From: Streblospio benedicti
Lineage: Eukaryota; Annelida; Polychaeta; Spionida; Spionidae
Direction: 5' to 3'
Assembly: GCA_019095985.1 (NCBI GenBank)
Contig: CM032666.1
Location: forward strand, 6,781,282-6,845,281
Length of the DNA: 64,000 bases
Made by a program: the position numbers and the translations under genes
The notes under the pieces: generated by a model
What the model saw: only the letters and a program-made list of their open reading frames with translations
The model's database searches: none
Told to the model about the DNA's origin: nothing
Shown here: piece after piece, positions 33,401-46,175 of the stretch
How positions within the stretch are numbered: the stretch's first letter is position 1
Layout: each line of letters begins with the position of its first letter

Positions 33401-36400
33401 CTTCACCAGGTTCTCGATTGACATGATCTTGCCGGCAATCAGACACATGATGCCGAATGGGGAGTACCTGGTGACAGAGGATGATGTGTGTCAGGACTGT
33501 CAACAAAAGCAGAGAGGATGATAACAGGACAATCCCTTATGTGAACTATTAACAAAAATTTGATCATGTGATGCCGAATGGGGAGTACCTGATGAAAAGT
33601 TCTATGAAAATCAGATATGTATCGAGAACAGTTTTCTATATACCGTATGCAAATATTGACTTGTGTCAGGGTGTATGTATACCAAGTATTGGTGCAATGT
33701 ATACCTACTGTTGGTGCGTGTGCACCCTGTTTAAGCATGTGTGCATCTAGTGTCGGTGCATGTGTACTTACCACATGATGATGTTGACAAGCTTCATAAC
33801 GATGTTGGAGAGGCAGTTGAAGAAGTCGGCCATGGGCTTGCCCTCCTCCCCCATCTGGCCCAGGATAATGCCGAACGCGATACAGAACGCAATCACGCCT
33901 ACAGACACGCCAGCAGGTATTAACAGAAGCATGACTTACTAAATTTTAAAGTAATTCCTACTTATTTATAAAACATCTTTTTAAAAATATGTTTTACAAC
34001 TAATTTTTAACTAAACTTTGATATGTACTGTGATATTTGACCATGCACTTTATGCGAAATAAATCAATACAATACAATACAATAATTCCAGAATGGCTTT
34101 AATGAGATTATTTACTAGTATTTTTTCAACTATGATCAATTGGACATGTTTCAACTAGGGGCTGGCTACTATCATATCATACACACTTGGACCTTAAGGT
34201 AATGTAAGCTAGAGGACTTAAATTTTTGAATTTGGCTTTAATGTAGCATTAGCACACAGCGAGGTAGTATTTTCAAGATCGCAAGTTTCTACTGTAGCAT
34301 ATATTGAGGAAGATGTTTAGCATCAGTCCATGTGCCAACTTGAAAATTCACTAAATGTCTTCAATGATGATCAACTGGACATGTTTGAAGTATAGGGGCT
34401 GGCTATTATCATAAATATACACACTTGGAGCTTAAGGTTCACTCCTACGAAATGCTCACTCCTAAACCCCAACCCTTCCCGCCAAACTTTTAAAGCCTGG
34501 ATCTGTCTGTGCAGTGTCTGTGCGTACCAAGCACGTTCATGCCATCCTTGTACTGCAGGGCGCGCACCATGGGCACCACAGGGTCGGTGGCGTTGGTCAG
34601 GTTGAACAGTGACTCCGTGGTTGCCATGGTGGTCGTCATGACGGCGGTCACATTCTCCAGCAGCTGACTCGGCGGGATGATCGCCTACAACACCCGGGGT
34701 AAAAGGTCATGTGGGTTGTAGAGTACAGTGAAACCTCGCTATGGGGACATCTCACTTATAGGGACACCTTGTTCGAAGGGATAAGCTGATCACCTGCCAC
34801 ACAGGGTTAGGGGTCGGAATGCATCAGGGTCGCAGGTCACAGCACTCCAGGGTCAGAGGTCACATGGTTGTATTATAAGGTAATAGCGATATCTCAATTG
34901 AAGGGATGGTCGTCTAAAAAGGGCAGTCACAGGTCACATGACTGTATAGTAAAACAATGGGGATGTTTTCAATGGGAGCATTTACCAAATGTAATTGATA
35001 AGTCATTTTCGTTGAGAAGCCATTGTTTTAGACACTAAAACTTTTTACCTCAATAGATCTTTAAAAGAAATTGATTTTAGAAAGGTGGACTGTATAAAGA
35101 TTCCATTTACGGTCAATGTTGTATTGGAAAATTTGTGATGTAAAAAGTCCTATTTGTTAACAAAATATTCAAAAGAATTACAATCACTATGACAGAGATT
35201 CATGGAATTATAATGACTGATATTAGTAGTTTCCTAAAGCTAATAGCAAGGGCAATTGTCGTACTTAACTGGATGTATGTTAATATCAGAGAGAGTCAAC
35301 CCTAACAAGGTCTACAGAGCAGCAGATAGCGCAAAATTATCAAAGGTATTCATTCATGTAAAACCCTCAACATTCTCTTTGTAATACGTTTATTCGCTTT
35401 TTGAAAAATACGTACATACAGTAGCTTAATATACACACACACACATATATATATATATATCCTGTATATTTGGAGAAAACCGAAACAGAATTCATATTTC
35501 CATAACCCAAACAAGACTTGATGAAACAAAAATCAATATAAAATATTGTAAACTTGATTAATGAATATTTATTTTTGATTTTTGCTTTACGGCAGAAACT
35601 CTAAAGAAGGAGCTGTACAGAGACTGGAGATAAAACAAGAACGTCACAAAATGTAAACTTCAGAGCCTAAAAATAAATAGAAATAATAGAATGTGACAAA
35701 AAGTAGAGAGTACGAAACTATCGGGTAAGTGCAGTTTTAGGTTCTCACTGTCCACACGTTCCTAAGAACTAAGTTTTAAAAAAATCAAATAGTGACATAA
35801 TTATTTTAGTAAACGAAAAAAACAAAAAACAAACATTAATCTAAAGTGCAGCATAATTTCTTAGAATTATGCGTCCAACTAAATAAAATGTAACTAATGA
35901 TTACTTACATACTTGCTCTAGAAGTAAATATAGTTGAATAATAAATATCATTTTACTTTAATTAAACATAGCCATGTTTGCTATACGGCATGGATTTTCT
36001 AGAATGAATAACTTATCATATTGTTCTGAAAGGATAAGTATAAGTTTATTTCGGACATTCAGAAGTGAAATTATATATTATCATATATGAAAGCAATTGA
36101 TCGACAGAAATAAGCAAAATAAGATGTGCATGTACATGTACAACATAAAAAAAATGTGAAAGGGATTTTCATTTTAATTGATGATACGCAGATACAAAGT
36201 TTTATTTTTAACTACTGAAACATTAAATATATTTTCTATATGGAAATATGCATCAAGATCATTTTTAATCAACAATTGTTATCCAGAATAACTTCCAATC
36301 TTGTGTACTATAAAAACTTATATTCAGGAATCGATGATAAGTAAATAAAAATAGTTAGTGGTCATAGAAAGAACTTATTCATTTAACAATGACTTGGTAA

Positions 36401-39400
36401 AGATCAGAAGGCACCATTTATACCAGCTCAATTCTCTTTGTTGGATTAGAAAGGTCATAAGTTGAGTCTAAATTGGGAAACTATTCATCATTTAAAAGGC
36501 AGTAAATGCCATGATATTGTAAATATATTAACCATACTTCCGATGGTTCAGCATAACTAGCCTAGAACCACCTCTTGAAAACGCCAGGCAGCTGTCCCAT
36601 CACAATGTTAAGTTTCCATCCAAAAACATTCGCTAGAGGTAGTAAAAATGAATCTAATAAGCCTTAGGCCTACAGATTTCACACTTGACGCAGCCAACTT
36701 GAGGTGTGTGAAAAAAGAAACTGATCTTGCAATGAACATGAACACAAGCTGCAGTTACCTTTTTCTTGGGCACGTAGATGGTTTCCACCTGCTGGAAGCA
36801 CGCCTGCACCAAGTTCTCTGGGAACATGTTCCTACAAACACAACGTGGAACCATTGTGGTATATTGTAGCACCAGAGTTTAGACTGTAAAGTTGTTACCT
36901 GCATCTGGTTTCATTGTAAATATATATAATTTTTTTCTTACCATGCAATATCAAACAGTCCAAATTTCTAAATTTTCTTAAGTATTTATTTTTTCGCACT
37001 GCTTTAATCTTCACTACAGTAAAACCTTCATTAAAAATCACCTCTATATTGAGACCATTTCTCATAGTCCCAATTCTTGATAAAGAGACCAACATAAACC
37101 TCAATGAGGCCACCTCTCTATGGAAACCACCCGAGTCCGAGTCCACTGGGAGGTCTTAATTTAACATTGCAGACACGCGTCTGTATATAGACAAAGCGAA
37201 AAAAGCTTCCTGTCCTTGCCCACCTGATCAGATCGAGGGCTGCGTCGAGCGTGGACACTTCCTTCTCCTCCGCCCCGGAGCCCAGTTCGCCCTTAATGGA
37301 CGGGTCGCCTAGAACACAAACACAAGTTTTTTTTACTGTTATCTTTATTTTACCCTTTATTTTGTTTAACAAAATATCTTGAATTCAGCTTCACTCTTTT
37401 TTCTTTCAGTTCCCAAATTCGAATCACCTGACAATATTACAAGCAGTAAACCAAACCCCAAAACAAAATACTATGTACATATAAACACAGGACGTGTTTA
37501 TAGTCAGCAATTGCTGTACCACTTGCTGTCGCACAGTGAGCAAATAACGGAGATGTCGATAGCAGTGCCCTAGATAAGTACTCAATACTACTCATGTACT
37601 GGTCTTACGTTGCACTATTACAATCAATCTCTCAATGTTTTTTTTTCACATTAAAATATCATTCTGTACTATACTTCTATTTGCATCATTGTAGCAGTCT
37701 CATTTTCATGAAGACTTAATTCGTATACATTTTACGCGCTAAATTGACAGATAATTGTGTGCGGAAAACATTGTTTTCTGAGCTTATAACTAAAGAAGAA
37801 TTGTCGTCGTTACCGGGATGTATTGAGAGCACACAGATGATTCCCACGATGGCGGCAAAGATGGTGGTGGCGAAGTAGTACACGAGAGCGCGCGTGCCCA
37901 TGCGGCCAGACGCACGTGGGTCCAGGTTAGACAGACCTGCAAATAAATGTAAATGTCAATGACAGATCCGGGTTTTTGGAAATGTGGGGGCGCACTTAAG
38001 GAAAAGGAAGGGGGCGCACTTAAGGGATTTCATGAAAAAACCTATGAAAATGAAGTATTTTGGTAGCAAAAGGGGGGGAGGGGCACGCGCGCCGCCTGTG
38101 CCGCCCCCCCCCCTGGATCTGCCTATGAATGTAAACGTGATAGTTCATAGTGATGACCAAGTATTTTGCTCTAACAACTTGACATTTTACACCAGGTCAA
38201 TGGCACAGTTATTGATCATCAATTGATCATATCTCTGATACATGTGCCAGCACACATTCTGCGCACAATGCTAATCACTCACTCACTCTTTCAAACCAAT
38301 GACCTGTACCTAATTAACGTGTAGATGCCACAGAACTGTGTGCCACTATTTAGGTATGAATTTGCTCAAAACCTACAACCAGACCCAACCGGGATTCGAA
38401 TCCACAACCTTCTGGTCATAAGTCCAACTCCCTATCCACTCGACCCCCGGGACTCGACCACAGAAGCACACTTGCTTTTTTTGCAACAGTGATTGAGGTT
38501 ATACAAACCTGCAGCCTGACATAGTGATCGAGGCTGGAGGGCAAAATTAGATACAAAAGTGCAACTTTGTTATTTACATAACATCTCAACTACTAAGATG
38601 AATATTAATGTCATACACTTCCCTCACCAAAAAGTTAACTTTTTTGCCAGTCAGTATTTTTGTAATACCAACATACATCATTTAGAAAAGGCATGGAATT
38701 CTCTAAAACATCAATAAATGGTGCTTTCTTTTCCCTATAGAAAATCCAATAGCATTGGCGAGATCTGGCATCATCCTGCCACCAATATAACCAGTCAATT
38801 TATCAGTCAAAATTTCATTAGGCACTCACAAAACTTGCCAGTGTACACATAACTGTAGTCAGGTGTAATGTGTACGTTGTGTTAATATATTTGTTAGCGC
38901 CATCTAGCGCAAAAGTCTTTGCTTGATGTCAAAATAATTATTAGTTATCATAACGGGTTGATAAAATGTGATTTGTATAATAATTTATAGGTTGTTTGCC
39001 AAGGCTGACATCGTTGTAAGGATAAGGCAATTAATAAACGCGTAATATACACAATGTAGTATGACATAAGTTTTTATTTCATTTAAAACCACTGATTTCA
39101 CTGACACCGTACCCGAAATCATGGACGAGATGATGAGTGGCAGAATGAGCATCTTGAGCATGCGCATGAGCACGTCTCCCGGGAACGAGATGAACATGAT
39201 GAGCTCGTCGCTGGGGTTGGCAGCGCGCATCGCGAAGCCGAAGATGCCGCCAAGGATGACGCCCACGATGGTGAGCACCAGCAGCAGGTTCGTCCGCACC
39301 CACGACCAGAACTATGAACAAACAATGTAAATACATATGTAAATGTAAATGTAAAAATTTGGTTATTTATAGTCGCAATTCACTGTTATCATGGTCTAGT

Positions 39401-40486
39401 GACTTTACATATTTACACCAGGTCATTGGAATCCTTGTCACACTATATCCTTCTCAACTCCCTGGGGAGCATACAGCACATCGCTACCATAGCGCAGACG
39501 TGGTTATCACTCACATTAGCGTTCACTTGCCTGACCTGTACCTATTTAACATGTAGCTACCACGGAGCAGTGTGCAACCTGTTAGAGGTAGGTTTGCTCA
39601 ACACCCACCATCAGACCTGACCGGGAATCGAACCCACGACCTTCTGGTCATGAGTCCAACTCCCTATCCACTCGGCCACGGAAGCACATATGTGTGTTTT
39701 CCAGTGCTTGCTGATACACATTCAAACTTCTCTCTCTCAAGCAAGCATATTTCTACCAATGATAGATTTAGCTGAAGACAGGTTTTACAACCCAAAGCTT
39801 CCATTTGACTATATCAAGTGGCCCTGTCAAATGGAAGCTTAGGGTTGTACATGTAAAACCTGTCTTCAGCATAACTATCGTTGGTAGAAATATGCTTGCT
39901 AAAAAGATGTGGGAGAAAGTGAAGTTTGAAAATGAACAAATTTATAAAGTTGTAGCAGTCCGGCTTGCTTCAGTCAAGATTGTATGTAGAATATTTTAAG
40001 ATAGCTATTGGAACCTGTACCTGAAAGTGTGCAAAATGTACCATTACACTGGTGTAAATGACAGCCAAAACTACATGTAAAGCAAACTAGAGAGAATTAA
40101 ACAGTATTATATAAACCAATACACAAACATACACCAGTGCAAATGTTGCACCATGCACCACTTTATATTCTGCAATAAATAAATGCAGATAAAAAGTCAC
40201 ACTTGTTTTTCTAAATCAAGGCACATTTAAAATCTTAAAGATGACGTAAAATTTGATGTCATCCTTCACAATGTACAGGTGAAATTTGTATAACTATGGT
40301 CAGAACTACAGATTGAAGACCTGGTCACTTTACAGAAACGGCCAACCAACAAATTCTAATACCAACTATGGACTTGCTTACCCCCATGCAGCAAACTGCG
40401 GCATTGGAGCGGTTGGGGTTGTCGAACTTGCCACCATCCTCCCCCATCATCGGGTCTTTTGCGTTCGCTTCGTTCTCTTTATCCAT
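27414..40486 (-). CDS. SLC1A2: SLC1-family Na+-coupled glutamate transporter, EAAT2-like, complete (568 aa, 14 coding exons)
   Basis: Plasma-membrane carrier clearing extracellular glutamate/aspartate. Exons (minus): 40486-40382, 39311-39113, 37936-37814, 37308-37224, 36831-36759, 34684-34528, 33898-33772, 33467-33374, 33093-32954, 31938-31744, 30863-30729, 30183-30075, 29342-29267, 27502-27414. All are GT-AG with matching phases; the sum is 1707 nt. TM1-2 lie in exon 2. N-x-T glycosylation sites N206, N223 and N226 are in the exon 6 loop. Hairpin HP1 is TASSAATLP (365-373); the TM7 sodium motif NMDGT is at 401-405, with AAIFIAQ following. HP2 is [12 protein letters not shown]8 [12 protein letters not shown] is at 479-490, including the Arg (482) that binds the substrate side chain and N486/D490. 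HP1, TM7 and [11 protein letters not shown] match vertebrate EAAT2 best. The C-terminus ends Asp-Trp-Val, a possible class III PDZ ligand. All key residues are present. Exons 8 and 11 have duplicated acceptors upstream. Confidence 0.97.
28062..28663. mobile_element. MITE with long TIRs and TTA target duplication (Harbinger-like)
   Basis: The left end GGGAGGGTTAATTAATTAAT continues to AAGTGTGAGTGGAGGGT. In reverse complement the right end reads GGAAGGGTTCATTGATGAAG, then TGTGAGAGAGGAGGGTGTGG, so the TIRs reach about 45-60 bp. TTA flanks both ends (28059-28061, 28664-28666), fitting the 3-bp TWA duplication of PIF/Harbinger elements. No coding. It lies in the last intron of the transporter. Confidence 0.7.
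30545..30655 (+). mobile_element. LINE 3' end with (TTGA)n tail, second copy
   Basis: Shares GACAGCCAGGAATATAG-like sequence, TAGGGCCTGCTCAAATAAAC and GGATTTGATTGATTGATTG with the copy at 11640-11881. Short and 5'-truncated, in a transporter intron. Confidence 0.7.
30847..31340. repeat. Tandem array duplicating the 3' splice site of transporter exon 11, mixed with the G-rich repeat
   Basis: The exon 11 border (plus strand GTCGCCGTCAGGCTGAAAAA at 30852-30871) recurs as GATAGCCGTCAGGCTGAAAC at 30979-30998, as GGTCGCCGTCAGGCTGAAAA at 31123-31142 and as a shorter piece at 31221-31237. Between copies lie CATAGGCAGATCTG and CACCAAAATATCTGATTTTT blocks of the dispersed G-rich repeat and C-runs. Unit length is about 130-145 bp. 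Confidence 0.9.
31565..31642. repeat. (CA)n / CACGTA microsatellite
   Basis: ACACACACGTACACACACAC repeats, in the intron between transporter exons 10 and 11. Confidence 0.95.
33185..33302 (-). mobile_element. SINE family A, tail fragment
   Basis: Matches the non-tRNA part of the full copies (GTAAATGTAAAGTCA tail in minus sense, GGTCATAGGCATCATCGTGA, GCTCCCTTGGGAGCA). Lies in the intron just before exon 8. Confidence 0.7.
33568..33594 (-). repeat. Duplicate of transporter exon 8 acceptor region
   Basis: ATGCCGAATGGGGAGTACCT at 33571-33590 repeats 33451-33470, which holds the first bases of exon 8 and its AG. It lies about 120 bases upstream of exon 8 in the transcript sense. Confidence 0.85.
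33950..34085 (+). repeat. Dispersed repeat with (AATAC)n tail, copy 1
   Basis: TTTTACAACTAATTTTTAAC, TTTGATATG-ACTGTGATATTT and TTTATGCGAAATAAA, followed by AATACAATACAATAC. The same words in order recur at 55905-56013. The layout is that of a LINE or SINE 3' end. Confidence 0.75.
34690..36758. other. Transporter intron 5; MITE-like fragment, otherwise nothing seen
   Basis: At 34726-34960 TACAGTGAAACCTCGCTATG and further GGGACA/GGTCAC words resemble a widespread MITE start, and a decayed relative begins at about 37015 (TACAGTAAAACCTTCATTAA). The rest is AT-rich without structure. Confidence 0.45.
37965..38128 (-). repeat. Dispersed G-rich repeat, reverse copy
   Basis: Runs of G and C with GGGGGCGCACTTAAG twice, TATGAAAATGAAGTATTTTG and CCCTGGATCTGCCTATGAA: the reverse complement of the repeat at 22998-23075. 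Confidence 0.65.
38178..38486 (-). mobile_element. tRNA-derived SINE (family A), near full length
   Basis: Minus-strand tRNA-like head with a B box (GTGGATTCGAATCCCGG) and the words GACTTATGACCAGAAGG. The body has TGAGCAAATTCATACC and the tail GACCTGGTGTAAAATGTCAA. Head region partly duplicated or rearranged (CCCCCGGGACTCGACC). Confidence 0.8.
39398..39690 (-). mobile_element. tRNA-derived SINE (family A), best copy
   Basis: Minus strand: A box TGGCCGAGTGG and B box GGGTTCGATTCCC are canonical pol III signals. GACTCATGACCAGAAGGTCG lies between. The body has GTTGAGCAAACCTACC and CTCCCCAGGGAGTTGAGAAG, and the tail ends GGTGTAAATATGTAAAGTCA. About 290 bp. Family not named; the layout is a standard tRNA-SINE. 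Confidence 0.85.
39720..39931. mobile_element. Foldback element, second member
   Basis: Inverted arms 39720-39811 and 39827-39931 with AAGCATATTTCTACCAA, GCTGAAGACAGGTTTTACA and AAGCTTCCATTTGAC. The inner ATTTGACTATATCAAGTGGC block is the same as in the element at 5513-5748. Confidence 0.8.
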
Positions 40487-43400
40487 GCTGAAAATGGGAC
40501 AAAATCATCATTGTACTGTTCACAATTTGTAGTTTAGATTCTATGTATAAAATTCAAGCTCTATAACAAGCAACAGAAATTGATGTAGAATATACCTCTT
40601 TCCAAACCTTACAGTTTTTATCTGACAAAAATCACAAACTTTCAACTTGAAGAGTTATTTTGGGGGTGGGCTTTTACATGAGAGGATATTGATGGACATC
40701 ACAACACTGCTCTTATTGAATTTATTTTTAGAATCGGTGTTTTATAATGGACCCTAGTAGAAAATTTATGTTTTATAACCAGAATAGTTTTTCAGAATTT
40801 TATTGCAAATTAAAATTTCAGAGGATAAATAACTATACAATAAGTTAGCATTTCTTATACAGTATTTAAATTTCATACACAGCACCCTCATACATTGGAA
40901 CATTTCAGATACACAGATGTATCCAATAAAACAGCAGTTATACAATATATTGATCCCACCTACTATTCCCATCTTCGTCTTCATCCTTTTCATTTTTAAA
41001 TGTTCCATAGCGAAATAATTTTGCAAACACACTCATCTTTTGGAGCTATCCTGTTGTGGTATTTGAAATACATAACTATTTCACAAATTTTAATCAGTAG
41101 ACCAAGTGTGACATTACTGCTGATATATGCGAGGCATTCTACACACATGTTGCAATCTGTTTTATACAGCCGGGCGCTAATAATAGTCTAACAGCTGCAT
41201 GGATGAGAGGGAAAAGTACATTATAATTTACAGTTATGACATCATATACAATATAACATCATACTAAAGAGTGAATTTGTCAATGAAAATAAATCAAATC
41301 TGGAACAAATTGGACTTTCGAAACTTTTTAATAATTTGCATCACCTTCTCATACAATTTACGTAATATATTCATCTGACAGACAGCATTTGAAGTATATA
41401 ATTTCCCCCCAAAACTTAGGATCCGTCAATGTATTAATGATTAAAAACATTGATAGACAAATTCAAAAAGTTAGCAATTAAGGTTTAATTAAATTTAGAG
41501 AAATTTTAAAATGTAGATAAAGTACTGTTTAATTGTTACTAGTACACTCTATGTAATATCGGTTCCTGGTCTGCAGCAAGTTTTGAGCATATATATTTGA
41601 GCCCTTGATATTCAGGGTGTACTAGTATTACTGTTAATTAATAATTATATTGTAAAATTGCAAATAGTTCACCATATTCTATTACTGTAAAACTGCAATG
41701 TAAACAAGTTATACATTATTTTTAAAGAAAAGATATATTATATGATTTGTTCCAAAGTTGAAGGAACTAAACATTTTGACGACGACTAGACCATTATTAA
41801 GGGATCTACATTAGAACCGGTGTTTGTCATAAAAGTGTTGTGCTGCTGTTTGATGGTTGCATTATGTTGATGGTTGCATTGTGTATTGATGAACGAAACA
41901 GCTTCAAAAATATTGCATTGAGGCAGTCTTCCTACTATTCTTTTCCCTTACACTATCCAAATTGGCGTAGAAATAAATATAAAATAAAAAAAGATGCATC
42001 TTTTTAAACATTAAATTTTCTGTCTTTGCAATACATCACAACCTCATCAGGACACTCTTTTGCAACACTCAAATTCTATCCATGGGCACTATATTTTGGC
42101 TGTAATTAGATTTACTCACTACATTTTCAGATATGATCAGCAGGTAACAAGCTTATAATTCTGAAAATCTTGTTTTGGTCAACGTTAATCACTAAATGAA
42201 TGGGAAAATTGTGAGCTCACATTTTTGTAAACTGCATGCAAACTTCTGGAAGGAAAACTGAATGTAACGTCTATATACATCCAAATTAACAACAATAAAT
42301 CACTTGTATTATTAAAGTGATCATGTCCTCAGAAAAGAAAACTTAGTATGCATTTATAATTTGAGCAAACATTGGATTTTTTTTAATCACGTACTTCTAC
42401 TAATTTGTGATGAATAAAATTGTTACTAGATGGCAGACGCTATCATGAGAACATCTAAAAATTTGAAACAGAATGGCATATGGATGGTCCATGTAGGATC
42501 CTTATGTCAAAGAAAACAGACTTATTCAAGTGCAATATCAAAACAATCATCCCTTCTAGGGTGCTATGAGCACTAATCAAGTCTGCTTTGTATATGTAGT
42601 GGATGCTTTTAGCACGTGCGAGCATGCTTCTTGTGATCGATGCACTGGGGATATCATACATCATACACGCACATCAGCTGCTGTGTTTAACGAGCTTTTC
42701 TGTCTCTTCTTCAGGACACAGAATCTGCAAGTATTCTACAGTCACGGTGACGAATATCAAAGTTTTCTCATGAAAAAATGTCCTGCTTATTGAAGGAATG
42801 GGGAGTTACAACAAAAGTATATATACATTTGAAACATACAAACATAGAGTTTACAATAATCTTTGTTAGAATGTTTTTTCTTGAGTGGCAAAATCTCCAT
42901 TTCATTATTTACTTGGAGTTTACAAAAGAAACAGAGATTTAATCGTGATTCAATTGCATGATTCAACTGCATTGTCTTTTAAATAACTAATTTATTCTCA
43001 TACCTGGAGCTGTTTAAATGATTATGCTGCAGTAAGAAATTGCTTGACATCAGGAAAGACAGTTAGTTGACAGCGTAAATCATCACATTTGCCACAGGAA
43101 TAGATATAAAACAATATTTTGTTCAGCAGGATTTGGTCAGTGACATTTTGACACTGTCCCAAATTATAGAAGGACAAGCAAAGAAGCAATAATTACTGGA
43201 GGTGACAGGACGCAGCTGGTAAATAATGGTTGTGAGAAGGTCACCATAGAACCTACATAGATCACCTGCTAGTTTAAGTTGGACAGTGTGCAAAAGACAA
43301 CAAGGTCACTGATTTTTAAAAGGAATTAGGGCTGCAAAGCACTAACTACTCTACTATCCGATGCTTGCTTTCGTTTTTTCGTACTTTGATTTTATACTGA

Positions 43401-43794
43401 AACTGATAATTTAAACTTTTCGATCACAATTGTTTTATATTTGGATAATGATAGCTGTTTACACTTGAGATTCTATACATGACAAGCAGAACTATATATC
43501 ACTTGCTACAGAAAAACAGAGCCAGCCAACAACATAGTGCCGTAATTATCTTGAAATAAAGATGAACTCAAGATACAGTATATGCATTTTCCAGGTACCA
43601 TGAATAAGGGAAAAAAGGGGAGGAAAAATTGAGTATAATTCGTAGTTTGAACCATCACTGCTATGCATCATGCTGTCTTAGGTTGATGAATAATCCAGGC
43701 TGCTGCTTCCCCTTTCTTGACATCATTGCTTAGTGCCAACTCACAACCTGTACTCCATGCATCTTTCCAAAGGTCTTTACGAAGTACTAAGAAC

Positions 43795-44015
43795 ACAGAA
43801 AAATACAGTGCAACTTTTTTGACATGGACATCATTGATATTCACTAGTCTATTCTGTACCTATTTTACATATAGTTGCCGTGGACATGATGCAACCAGTG
43901 AGAGATGAGTTAGCTCAACGTGCACCACCAGACCCAACCGCGATGCAAACTCGCAACCTTAAGATCACAAGCCATCACTTTGGGATCCAGTCAGCCACAG
44001 AAACATTCTAGTTAT
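43795..44015 (-). mobile_element. SINE family A, diverged copy
   Basis: Shares order and words with 39398-39690: TTCTGTACCTATTTTACATA, TTAGCTCAACGTGCACCACC, then a worn tRNA-like head (GTTGCGAGTTTGCATCGCGG in minus sense). Confidence 0.65.
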
Positions 44016-45761
44016 AACTTATAAATAATAAAAACCTTAGCAAATCAAATTGACTTGACTGACATCTGAAACCCATTAGAGTTCTTTAATTAGTTCTGCT
44101 GAAACTTAATTAACACAACTTGAGTCATTTTATGATAAACGTATCAGAGAAAACTCATTGAAAAAAAATCACACAATAGCGTCTGCTAATGATGACAATG
44201 AGGCAACTTACAGCATTGAAACACAGTGCCAGAGAAACTTTACAGCGAATAATTCAAACCTTTATAGTACATTTATATTGATAGTTGAACCTTTATAGTG
44301 CATTTATAGTTTATCAACTACACCATCTAACAATTACAGCTACATCCCCTAATTAATAAGAGCACTCATGAAGTAATCAGGGAAGTAATAACCACTTCAT
44401 CAGGCAAAGCACCAGCTCGGCTAGTAACATGCTGAGAAATCATCATCTGTCATCTTACTGTTGCTCATTTATTGCTCATTAATTCTTTGGGTTTTATACT
44501 AATGGGGTATTCATTGAGCAGTTAGTGCCAATCACAGCAGGTGGCTGCTGTTTGGGTGATACAGTTGCTGCCAATTGTTTGTTTGAGTTGAGACTATTAC
44601 CAAGTAAAGATGTACACTTGATCAGTTAATAGATCAATAACATTTAGTCAACTTTCTGATACACATCAAATTTAGGAGGAAAAAATAAGGCTGTGGAAAA
44701 TATGTGTCTTTTTATAATATGTCAATATCAAACTTACTATCTCATCAATCAAACAATCAAAGTGAAATGTAGTGGTTGGAAGTTGCAGTATAAGTTATTC
44801 ATTGAGTAGTGAGGGGGAACCACAGCAGGTGTGTGCTAACTTTGGGTCTTAATCTCTGCATGACTTTTATAGCTGCTGGCGCAAGTGATCACATTGTCTG
44901 TTTAATGGGGATCTCTTTCACAGTGTACAAACCCATATGCATCATTTCAACAGCTTGCAATTTAGTCTCCACACTCTACCAATGTTGGTTAAATGGCTAA
45001 CTGTTATGATAAAAAATCGACACAAGAGCCCATGGACATTTAGAGGGTTTTAATTGGTACTAAGCATTTTTATTAGAGGGCCTTTACATGACCTTGGGCA
45101 CGTGCATGATGTGTTGGTTCATTGAATGGAGTGATGTGACAATGAGTTGTCAATCACCACCCTAAAGTTCATGTCACTTGACCTGTCACCTGCTACGTCA
45201 AAGTGGAACTTGAGACTTCACCCTTCATCCATGTAGACACCATTGACACTAGACAGAGCAGGAAATCAACTTGTTCTAATGTCATCGTCACTTAAGAAGC
45301 AGTTACCATTGTGATGAAATTCAATAAAGATATAATTCAGATGTTGTTTTTTCTAACTTTTTTAAATCTTCATTTGAGATGATTTACAATTGATCCTGCC
45401 AACAGAGGTAACTAGGTGCAGTTCATTTCTTTTTATGGTATGAAACGATAATGTTCAACTAAACTTCTAAAGATATTTTGAACAATGATACCTCAATTTC
45501 TGATACTTAATTTAAACTTGATATTTTGTATTTACTCCTTCAAGTTTGAGATGAACAGGTTCAACTGTGTAGTTTTAATTTTCATTCATAAAATTCCAAA
45601 ATCGTTGATTAAAATTCCAATTTTTATTCATTAAAAATCAACTTCCAACTAGACTCTTTGAAATCCAAAAACAACTTCATCATCTACAAGATGAACTAGA
45701 TTGGCTATAAATTATCCATCGTATCAAGATAACAACAAATCAATTGTATCAACATGCATTA

Positions 45762-46175
45762 GAGAACGATCATAAATAATGATACTGGGTGGTGGTGGTG
45801 GTGGGGGGGGGGCATCTAAAAAGGTGAAGGTGGGCGGGTTGTCCAACTTTTCTGATTCCTGAACTTCACAAATAACTGTTGGGGGGGGGGGGGGGGGGGG
45901 GCAGGTAGCCTAACTGTTTTTTACTATGCTACAGTATATTTTTTAAATATATTCTGTTTGCAATTGTCCAGAAATGCAAGGACTATATAGAGGACTTTTG
46001 CTTTGATTGAGGGGGGAGGGGGTCATGCAACTTTTTAAAATATTGATGGGGGGTCGCGTGAAATCAATTATCTAAAAGTGGGAGGGTACTGAACTTTTTC
46101 TTCGAGCCTAAAAAATGGATTCTTCGAGCCCAAAAAATGGATGACCCCCATGCATCATTATTTATGAGCGTTCCC
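45762..46175. mobile_element. MITE with 22-bp TIRs and TTA target duplication (Harbinger-like)
   Basis: Left GAGAACGATCATAAATAATG; right, in reverse complement, GGGAACGCTCATAAATAATG. TTA at both flanks (45759-45761, 46176-46178). The interior is G-rich on the plus strand with long G runs, including about 20 G at 45882-45901, and a 22-bp unit repeated twice (TTCTTCGAGCC-AAAAAATGG at 46099-46142). No coding. Confidence 0.8.

Noticed and set aside
38400-38470. tRNA gene
   Set aside because: A and B boxes are present but the sequence continues into a shared body and tail with other copies, so it is a SINE head. The same applies at 5600, 11900, 12220, 16930 and 39640.
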